From Anaerolinea sp. (GTDB lineage: Bacteria > Chloroflexota > Anaerolineae > Anaerolineales > Villigracilaceae), in NCBI GenBank assembly GCA_020720965.1, contig DYNS01000003.1:1-33378 (forward strand): a stretch of 33,378 bases of DNA, read 5' to 3'. This document shows, piece by piece, positions 8,247 through 13,233 of this stretch (positions within the stretch are counted from its first letter, which is position 1; each line of letters opens with the position of its first letter). Both the position numbers and the translations under genes were made by a program. Under the pieces are notes generated by a model. The model was not told the DNA's origin and ran no database searches. It saw only the letters and a program-made list of their open reading frames with translations.

Positions 8247-8441
8247 TCAGGTGCAGCCTCCCCCGCCGCCAACGGTGTAACCGCAGAGGGGGCATTCTAA
8301 ATCCAGCATTCCGTTGTAGTCCAGAATCCCTTGCTTGCATTGCGGGCAAGGTGAGCCGCGTTTTGCGGGGGCAGGGGGCGGGGCTGGCTCCAGGTTAAGG
8401 TTGAGCGGAGCAAGGCGCGGGGCGTTTGGTTTTTCCATCAT
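8247..8441 (-). CDS. Small zinc-ribbon protein
   Basis: A 64-residue open frame encoding a Pro/Ala-rich N-terminal half and a C-terminal zinc ribbon of two CxxC knuckles, SPCPQCKQG and LECPLCGYTV, about 13 residues apart, ending in GGGGGCT. The four-Cys spacing is unlikely by chance, so I take it as real. It lies 36 nt after the anti-sigma gene and 51 nt before the disulfide oxidoreductase gene, all on the same strand. No clear ribosome site is seen. The metal site could serve redox sensing, but no function can be assigned. Confidence 0.6.
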   Translation of the reverse strand: MMEKPNAPRLAPLNLNLEPAPPPAPAKRGSPCPQCKQGILDYNGMLDLECPLCGYTVGGGGGCT

Positions 8442-8477
8442 TCGATGCGAAAGGGGACGAAAAGTGGCAAAGGGTTA

Positions 8478-8747
8478 TTATCCCTTTTTGGTGACGAGGT
8501 AATCCAGTTTAAGGGCTTGCATGAGCCGCCCATGTACGCCTTGGGGTACGGAGGTGCTTTGGGCGCTTTGGTGATACAGGTAGATGGTTTTGTTAAGGGT
8601 ATCTACCACCACGCGGCAGTTTTCACATTCTGCAATGTGGCGCTCAATTTCGCGGCAAATTTGCTCGCTGGCTTCGCCTTCCACATAATCCCCCAAGGAG
8701 GCGAGCAATTGCTGGCAGGTGATGTCGTGTTCGTGTTCGTGAGGCAT
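8478..8747 (-). CDS. Zinc-binding anti-sigma factor (RsrA/ZAS type)
   Basis: An 89-residue cytoplasmic protein with no membrane segment. It carries the zinc anti-sigma signature HIAECENC, i.e. His37-x3-Cys41-x2-Cys44, plus upstream Cys11 and an additional Cys31. As I recall the family, this spacing matches the redox-sensing anti-sigma RsrA of actinobacteria, where oxidation of these Cys releases zinc and the sigma factor. A His-rich start (MPHEHEHD) is unusual. The gene starts 2 nt after the stop codon of the ECF sigma factor, the standard sigma/anti-sigma pairing. The likely role is to hold the sigma factor inactive until disulfide stress. Confidence 0.85.
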   Translation of the reverse strand: MPHEHEHDITCQQLLASLGDYVEGEASEQICREIERHIAECENCRVVVDTLNKTIYLYHQSAQSTSVPQGVHGRLMQALKLDYLVTKKG

Positions 8748-8749
8748 CT

Positions 8750-9349
8750 CTAAGGCTCCGGTTGGATACGCTCTTTGTAGTAAGTGGATAGAATTTCTCT
8801 CAGGGCAAGCCGGGCGCGTAAAAGACGGGTTTTGATGGCGGTTTCGGTGAGGTTCAGGGCTTCGCCGGTTTCTTTAATGGATAAGCCTTCCATATCGCGC
8901 AGGATGAAGACAATTCGCAGTTTTTCGGGCAATTTCTGAATGGCAAAGTCTAACTGGGTTTTAGACTCGGTAGAAAGCAGTTCCTGCTCTGGCAGGCAGC
9001 ACCAATCCGAAAACAGTTCCGGGCGGGGCAGGTCGGCTTCCTCTTCTTGCGGTTCCGCGTCTATGGATGTTTCGGGGCGTTTGCGCCGCAGCAGCATGAG
9101 GGCTTCGTTGGCGGCAATGCGGTACAGCCAGGTGGAAAGACTGGAACGCCCTTCAAAATCTTTGAGATGCTGCATGGCTTTCAGGAAGGTGTTTTGCAAC
9201 ACATCTTCCGCATCCTGCTCATTGGCGAGCATTTTGAGCGCAAGGCGATAAATGGGGGTGTAATACTGCTCCACCAGGCGGGCAAATTCCGAGCGGCTGC
9301 CTGCGCGTAGGGCTTCTAGCGAGATAGGTTGGGTTAAAGTTTCATCCAT
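8750..9349 (-). CDS. ECF-type RNA polymerase sigma factor
   Basis: A 199-residue sigma-70 family protein with only regions 2 and 4. Region 2 is at about residues 20-85: FARLVEQYYTPIYRLALKML, then the -10 recognition segment ending in FLKAMQHLKDF and STWLYRIAANEALMLLRR. Region 4 is at about residues 135-185, with LPEKLRIVFILRDMEGLS, IKETGEALNLTETAIKTRL and RARLALRE. The two are joined by an acidic linker (EPQEEEADLPRPE). It directly precedes its anti-sigma gene. The set of downstream genes (zinc ribbon, disulfide oxidoreductase) suggests a SigR-like thiol-stress role. I could not identify a convincing promoter in the 106-nt gap upstream. Confidence 0.92.
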   Translation of the reverse strand: MDETLTQPISLEALRAGSRSEFARLVEQYYTPIYRLALKMLANEQDAEDVLQNTFLKAMQHLKDFEGRSSLSTWLYRIAANEALMLLRRKRPETSIDAEPQEEEADLPRPELFSDWCCLPEQELLSTESKTQLDFAIQKLPEKLRIVFILRDMEGLSIKETGEALNLTETAIKTRLLRARLALREILSTYYKERIQPEP

Positions 9350-9455
9350 TAGATGCTCAATTTTTACAAAAGGTTACAAACACCACCGAAGTATAACTGA
9401 AATGATTGGCAAGTTAGAAAGTACAATATCCTATCAACCCCAAGGAGAAAACCGT

Positions 9456-9785
9456 ATGGCAACAGACGAAGACTTTATTCGCTTTGTGGCGGAACAAATC
9501 TCACCCGCCGGGCGTGTGCGTTACCGCAAAATGTTCGGTGAATACGCTCTCTACCTGGACGAGAAAGTGATTGCGCTTGTGTGTGACAATCAGCTTTTTC
9601 TAAAACCTACTGGTGCGGGCAAAACCCTGCTTGGCGATTCCATTACCTATGCCCCGCCTTACCCTGGCGCGAAACCTTACTTTTTGTTGGAATTTTTGGA
9701 AGACGGCGATTTTTTGGCAGAAGTGGCACAGGCAACCGCCCGCGAGCTGCCTCCTCCCAAGCCCAAAAAGCGAAAAAGCGCCTAA
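9456..9785 (+). CDS. TfoX N-terminal domain protein
   Basis: A 109-residue protein matching the TfoX N-terminal domain: MATDEDFIRFVAEQISPAGR, then RKMFGEYALYLDEKVIALV, NQLFLKPTGAG, and a Lys-rich tail (PKPKKRKSA). Stand-alone domains of this type are common and of unclear function; in gammaproteobacteria TfoX regulates competence. The ATG at 9456 has an ideal site, AAGGAG, 8 nt upstream. An upstream in-frame ATG at 9402 lacks one and would add non-conserved residues. Its stop overlaps the convergent E1-rhodanese gene by 3 nt. Confidence 0.85.
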   Translation: MATDEDFIRFVAEQISPAGRVRYRKMFGEYALYLDEKVIALVCDNQLFLKPTGAGKTLLGDSITYAPPYPGAKPYFLLEFLEDGDFLAEVAQATARELPPPKPKKRKSA

Positions 9786-10921
9786 TAAACTGCCAGGCTG
9801 GGGTCTACCTCCCGCGCCCAGGCATGGATGCCCCCTTGCAGGTTTTTTACCCGGCGGAAGCCTGCCGCCGTTAAGAGACCCACCGCTCGGCTGGAGCGAG
9901 TCCCTGCCCGGCATAGCACGACCATTTCGCGGGCAGAATCCAACTCGGAAAGGCGGGCGGCGAGAGTCCCTAGCGGGATATTCAGCGCCCCCGGCAGGGC
10001 GGAGATTTGCAGTTCGTGTGGCTCGCGCACGTCCAACAGCAGGGGCGCCGAGTCGGTTTGTAAACGGCGGGCAAGTTCTGGGGCGGTAATGTCCCAGTCT
10101 TCCGCGCTGACGGGGTGGTTCTGTCCCGGAACGCCGCAGAAGGCTTCGTAATCTATCAGTTGGGTAATTTGTGGGTTCTCGCCGCAAATGCGGCATTGGG
10201 GGTTTTTTCGCAGGGTTACAAAGTCGAAGGACATATCCAACGCATTGTAGAGCAGCAGCCGCCCTTGCAGGGTGTCTCCGATGCCCAGCAAAATTTTGAG
10301 AGCTTCGGTGGCTTGAATGGAGCCAATAACCCCCGGCAGAACGCCCAGCACGCCGCCTTCGGCGCAGGTCGGCACAAGCCCCGGCGGGGGCGGCTCTGGG
10401 AAGAGGCAGCGGTAGCAGGGACCGGTGCGAGCGTCAAAGACGCTGGCTTGCCCGTCAAAGCGGAAGATGGAGCCGTAAACCAGGGGTTTGCCGAGCAGGA
10501 CGGCAACATCGTTGCTGAGGTAGCGGGTGGGGAAGTTGTCGCTTCCGTCTATCAGCACGTCGTAGTTGGCGGCAATTTGCAGGGCGTTGGCGGAGGTGAA
10601 GGGTTGGTCGTAGGTTTCCACTTTGGCGTCTGGGTTGATGTCCAACATGCGGGCGCGGGCGCTTTCCACTTTGCGTTTGCCCAGGCTGGACATTCCATGC
10701 GCGATTTGGCGCTGCAGGTTGGTTTCTTCCACCACGTCATAATCTAATAGCCCAATGCGCCCCACGCCAGCGGCGGCGAGGTAGAGGGCTATGGGCGAAC
10801 CAAGCCCGCCTGCGCCGATGATGAGGGCAGAGGCGTTGTGTAGTTTTTGCTGCCCTGTCAGCCCCACTTCGGGGATGAGCAGGTGACGGGAGTAACGGAG
10901 GATTTGGTCGTGGGTGAGCAT
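9782..10921 (-). CDS. E1-like sulfur-carrier adenylyltransferase fused to rhodanese (MoeZ/MoeBR type)
   Basis: The enzyme adenylates the C-terminal Gly-Gly of a ThiS/MoaD-type carrier and then transfers sulfur to make a thiocarboxylate. The N-terminal ThiF/MoeB domain (about 1-250) has GAGGLGSPIALYLAAAGVG (from Gly36), the catalytic region DGSDNFPTRY, Cys186 in VPTCAEGGVLG, and zinc knuckles CYRC (169-172) and CRIC (243-246). The C-terminal rhodanese domain (about 275-379) has the active-site loop LCRAGTRSS, with Cys337 as persulfide carrier. It lies 14 nt after the carrier gene and ends the cysteine operon. In mycobacteria the equivalent MoeZ activates CysO for cysteine synthesis. The context suggests the same here, though molybdopterin or thiamin synthesis is possible. 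Confidence 0.92.
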   Translation of the reverse strand: MLTHDQILRYSRHLLIPEVGLTGQQKLHNASALIIGAGGLGSPIALYLAAAGVGRIGLLDYDVVEETNLQRQIAHGMSSLGKRKVESARARMLDINPDAKVETYDQPFTSANALQIAANYDVLIDGSDNFPTRYLSNDVAVLLGKPLVYGSIFRFDGQASVFDARTGPCYRCLFPEPPPPGLVPTCAEGGVLGVLPGVIGSIQATEALKILLGIGDTLQGRLLLYNALDMSFDFVTLRKNPQCRICGENPQITQLIDYEAFCGVPGQNHPVSAEDWDITAPELARRLQTDSAPLLLDVREPHELQISALPGALNIPLGTLAARLSELDSAREMVVLCRAGTRSSRAVGLLTAAGFRRVKNLQGGIHAWAREVDPSLAVY

Positions 10922-10935
10922 GATAGGGATAGGGG

Positions 10936-11208
10936 TTAGCCGCCGGTGACGGAGGGGACGATTTTGAGGGTGTCTTCGGGGCGCAGTGGGGTTTGCAGCC
11001 CTTGCAGGGTGCGGATGTTTTCCTGGTTGAGGAAGATGTTAATGTGGCGGCGCAGCCTTCCGGCGGGGTCGAAGAGGTGGGGGGTCATTTGGGGGTATTG
11101 GCTGGTGAGGTGTTGCAGGGCTTCTTGCACGGTTTCGCCTTCCAGCGGGAGTTCGGTTTGGTCTTGCAGGTAATACTTTAGCAGGGCGGGGACGCGGAGG
11201 CGAGGCAT
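10936..11208 (-). CDS. ThiS/MoaD-family sulfur carrier protein (CysO-like)
   Basis: A 90-residue ubiquitin-fold protein ending in the diagnostic Gly-Gly (IVPSVTGG). Family landmarks are the start RLRVPALLKYYLQ, the segment EGETVQEALQHLTSQYP, NIFLNQENIRTLQGL and LRPEDTLKIVPSV. The carrier accepts sulfur as a C-terminal thiocarboxylate made by the E1-rhodanese protein encoded 14 nt downstream. Its place after cysK and cysE suggests a role as sulfide donor for cysteine synthesis, as CysO has in mycobacteria. I see no JAMM-type protease gene nearby, which the mycobacterial route needs for releasing cysteine from CysO. A MoaD role is the alternative. Confidence 0.88.
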   Translation of the reverse strand: MPRLRVPALLKYYLQDQTELPLEGETVQEALQHLTSQYPQMTPHLFDPAGRLRRHINIFLNQENIRTLQGLQTPLRPEDTLKIVPSVTGG

Positions 11209-11228
11209 GGATGAATTATACCGCCTTG

Positions 11229-11975
11229 CTAAATCATAAATTCGATGCCGTCCCAGGCATCTTGCACCGGGGCGTGGATGTGATGCGGGTGGGAATGTCC
11301 TTGCACGCGGGTTTCCAGGTCATCCACCCGCGTCATCAAATCCTGAATGGCGGCGGCGAAGACATCCGGTAGGGCGGCGTGGTTCAGGTCGGGGGCATCG
11401 GAGGCGTGATGCGGCTGGGAGCGGCGCACGATTTGGCCCGGCACGCCCACCAGGACGGAGTTTTCTGGCGCGGGCTTTACGATGACGGCATTGGCGCCGA
11501 TGCGGCTATCTGCGCCGATAGTGATGTTGCCCAACACTTTTGCGCCTGCGCCAATCGTCACCCGGTCTCCGATGGTGGGGTGGCGTTTGCCTTTGTTCAG
11601 CGAGGTTCCGCCCAGGGTGACGCCGTGATACAGGGTAACGTCATCGCCTACGATGGCGGTTTCGCCGATGACGACCCCCATGCCATGGTCGATGAAGACT
11701 CTTCGCCCGATTTGGGCGCCGGGGTGAATTTCTATGCCGGTGATGCCCCGCGCCAGTTGAGAAACCCAACGGGCGGGCAGTGTTGCGCCGCGAAGCCAAA
11801 GCCAGCGGCTGATTTTATGCGCCCAAACGGCGTGCAGGCCGGGGTAGAGCAGGGCAATTTCCAGCCCGGAGCGGGCTGCCGGGTCGCGTTGCAGGGCGGA
11901 GGCAATGTCTTCCCGCACGGAGGCGAAGAAGCCCAGGCGCGACAATGTTTGAGGGGTGGGGAGAGTGGTTTCCAT
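11229..11975 (-). CDS. cysE: Serine O-acetyltransferase
   Basis: CysE acetylates L-serine with acetyl-CoA, giving O-acetylserine for cysteine synthase. The 248-residue protein has a helical N-terminal part (LLYPGLHAVWAHKISRWLW) and a left-handed beta-helix of hexapeptide repeats with IDHGMGVVIGETAIVGDDV, LYHGVTLGGTSLNKGKRHP and IGANAVIVKPAPENSVLVG. The catalytic His and Asp sites are intact. It carries a C-terminal extension with a His cluster (GHSHPHHIH). The last residues are GIEFMI. The terminal Ile matters because the C-terminal Ile of CysE inserts into CysK to form the cysteine synthase complex in known systems. It lies 15 nt after cysK. Confidence 0.95.
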   Translation of the reverse strand: METTLPTPQTLSRLGFFASVREDIASALQRDPAARSGLEIALLYPGLHAVWAHKISRWLWLRGATLPARWVSQLARGITGIEIHPGAQIGRRVFIDHGMGVVIGETAIVGDDVTLYHGVTLGGTSLNKGKRHPTIGDRVTIGAGAKVLGNITIGADSRIGANAVIVKPAPENSVLVGVPGQIVRRSQPHHASDAPDLNHAALPDVFAAAIQDLMTRVDDLETRVQGHSHPHHIHAPVQDAWDGIEFMI

Positions 11976-11990
11976 AGGTGGGTGAAGGGG

Positions 11991-12923
11991 TTAATCCGCC
12001 AGGTGGGCGTACAGGGCGGAGGAGAGGTAACGTTCGCCAAACGAGGGAATGATGACGACAAACATCTTGCCCGCGTTTTGGGGGCGGCTGGCAGCCTGGA
12101 GCGCCGCCCAGGTTGCCGCGCCGGAGGAGATTCCGGTGAGGATGCCTTCCTCCCTTGCCAGGCGGCGGGCGGTTTCCAGGGCGTTTTCATCCGTCACGCG
12201 GATAATTTCGTCATAAATTTGGGTGTTTAGCGCCTTTGGCACAAACCCCGCCCCAATTCCCTGAATTTTATGTGCGCCTTTTTGCCCGCCGGAAAGGACG
12301 GGGGAGGCATCTGGCTCTACCGCAATGACCTGTACCGATGCTTTCAGCGCCTTCAAGGCCTCCCCGGTCCCGGTGATGGTCCCGCCCGTGCCGACTCCAG
12401 CGACCAGGGCATTCACCTGCCCTTCGGTGTCTCGCCAAATTTCCAGGGCGGTGCTGCGGCGGTGAATGGCTGGGTTTGCCGGGTTTTCAAATTGCTGGGG
12501 CATAAAATAGGTTTGCGGGTCGCTGGCAACCAGTTCTTCGGCACGGCGGATGGCTCCGCCCATGCCTTCGGCGCCGGGGGTTAGCACAAGTTCGGCACCC
12601 TAGGCGCGGAGCAACATGCGGCGTTCTTTGCTCATTGTCTCCGGCATGAACAAGATGCACCGGTAGCCTTTGGCGGCGGCGACCATTGCCAGGGCGATGC
12701 CGGTGTTACCGCTGGTGGGTTCCACAATCACCCGATTGGGGGTTAGGGAGCCGCTTTGTTCGGCGGCTTCAATCATCGCCAAGCCAATGCGGTCTTTTAC
12801 GCTTTTGGCAGGGTTGAAGAATTCCAGTTTGAGCAGGATGGTGGCGGCGGTGGGGTTCATTCGGTTCAGGCGCACGAGGGGGGTGTTGCCCACGAGGGCG
12901 GTAATGTTGGAGGCGATATTCAT
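11991..12923 (-). pseudogene. cysK: Cysteine synthase A (O-acetylserine sulfhydrylase) interrupted by an in-frame amber codon
   Basis: The full frame is 310 codons, normal for CysK, and intact except for a TAG at 12602-12600 (codon 108). It falls in ERRMLLRA*GAELVLTPGAEG, where homologues have Tyr or Leu, so one base change (TAC or TAT to TAG) would explain it. All family motifs remain: NPAKSVKDRIG with the PLP lysine, EPTSGNTGIALAM, GTGGTITGTGEALK and GISSGAATWAAL. The start is the ATG at 12923, behind AAGGAC 7 nt upstream. TAG also ends cysE, the E1 gene and the sigma factor, so it is not reassigned. Either the gene is recently broken, or a base was misread, or the stop is suppressed. Truncation would remove most of the enzyme. 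Confidence 0.85.
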
Positions 12924-12945
12924 ATTGAAAGTCCTTTTTTGGTAT

Positions 12946-13057
12946 AAAAAAACGTCACCCAAACCCACAGCAGGCAAAATAAAAGAACGGCGCAAAATCG
13001 CCATGTGGGGTCACATGCGGGATTCGTGCGCCGTTCTTCGGGGGTCGGGTGACGTTT
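12946..13057 (-). terminator. Long-range outer hairpin of the cysteine leader, second terminator candidate
   Basis: On the minus strand AAACGTCACCC (13057-13047) pairs perfectly over 11 bp with GGGTGACGTTT (12960-12950), the latter running into seven T residues (12952-12946). It encloses the inner terminator hairpin. The T-run ends about 10 nt before the cysK ribosome site. It may back up the inner terminator, or its 5' arm may be held in the antiterminator loop. Confidence 0.6.
12976..13038 (-). terminator. Attenuator terminator (3:4 hairpin) of the cysteine operon
   Basis: On the minus strand AAGAACGGCGCA (13038-13027) pairs perfectly over 12 bp with TGCGCCGTTCTT (12994-12983), followed by a T-rich tract TTTTATTTT (12984-12976). 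The 32-nt loop holds a small hairpin CATGTG/CACATG. It lies upstream of cysK and so can only serve as conditional termination in the leader. Confidence 0.8.
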
Positions 13058-13077
13058 GAGGGGCGAAGATGCGGCGG
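13029..13077 (-). promoter_or_regulatory. Antiterminator (2:3 pairing) of the cysteine attenuator
   Basis: Segment 2, CCGCCGCATCTTCG (13077-13064), can pair with segment 3, CGAAGAACGGCG (13040-13029): TCTTCG with CGAAGA and CGCCG with CGGCG, separated by a small internal loop. Segment 3 is the 5' arm of the terminator, so this pairing excludes termination. Confidence 0.7.
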
Positions 13078-13094
13078 TTACGAACCCCGCCGCA
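13070..13094 (-). promoter_or_regulatory. 1:2 hairpin overlapping the cysteine leader peptide
   Basis: TGCGGCGG (13094-13087) pairs perfectly with CCGCCGCA (13077-13070); the 9-nt loop contains the leader stop codon. The 5' arm begins one base after the second Cys codon. A ribosome waiting at Cys would cover it and free segment 2. Confidence 0.75.
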
Positions 13095-13119
13095 GACAGG
13101 AGCAAAGTAAGGTGAACAT
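13078..13119 (-). CDS. Cysteine leader peptide (attenuation control of cysK-cysE operon)
   Basis: A 13-codon open frame, MFTLLCSCLRRGS, with Cys at positions 6 (TGC) and 8 (TGT). The ATG A lies at 13119, 7 nt after the -10 box, exactly where transcription should begin, and there is no room for a ribosome site, so it should be translated as a leaderless mRNA. The stop codon TAA (13080-13078) abuts segment 2 of the attenuator. With scarce Cys-tRNA a ribosome stalls at codon 6 or 8, masks segment 1 and favours the 2:3 antiterminator. With plentiful Cys-tRNA it reaches the stop, covers segment 2 and lets the 3:4 terminator form. Size and layout resemble classical 14-16 residue amino-acid leaders. 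The peptide itself probably has no other function. Confidence 0.75.
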   Translation of the reverse strand: MFTLLCSCLRRGS

Positions 13120-13126
13120 AGGCGTT

Positions 13127-13154
13127 ATTTTACCGGTAGATGGGGAAATGTCAA
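13127..13154 (-). promoter_or_regulatory. Promoter of the cysteine operon
   Basis: On the minus strand TTGACA (13154-13149, perfect -35), a 16-bp spacer and TAAAAT (13132-13127). The predicted start is at 13120-13119, coinciding with the leader ATG. It lies downstream of the EF-G gene's terminator, so the operon is independent of EF-G. Confidence 0.8.
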
Positions 13155-13198
13155 GGAAATTAGATAATTTTAGTAGAAATTTATATTTTCTCAGGCGC

Positions 13199-13229
13199 AT
13201 AAAAAAGCCGGGGATTTCTCCCCGGCTTT
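13199..13229 (-). terminator. Rho-independent terminator after the EF-G-like gene
   Basis: On the minus strand an 11-bp perfect stem AAAGCCGGGGA/TCCCCGGCTTT (13229-13219 with 13214-13204) with a 4-nt loop, ending in six T. It starts 5 nt after the stop codon. Confidence 0.92.
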
Positions 13230-13233
13230 GGTT

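Noticed and set aside
9350..9377. ECF-type autoregulated promoter (GTAACC-16-CATCTA) before the sigma gene
   Set aside because: The -10 would abut the ATG so that transcription would start inside the gene; the match is weak.
11991..12600. cysK as two separate genes or a programmed stop readthrough system
   Set aside because: The downstream half has no ribosome site and both halves form one CysK in a single frame; a nonsense change or base error is simpler.
12924..13004. 27-codon N-terminal extension of cysK
   Set aside because: It translates the terminator T-tract and the ribosome site; the conserved protein starts at 12923.
12946..13120. T-box or SAM-type riboswitch in the cysteine leader
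   Set aside because: I see no T-box antiterminator consensus (AGGGTGGNACCGCG-like) or SAM-I core; the Cys-codon leader and three mutually exclusive stems explain the region.
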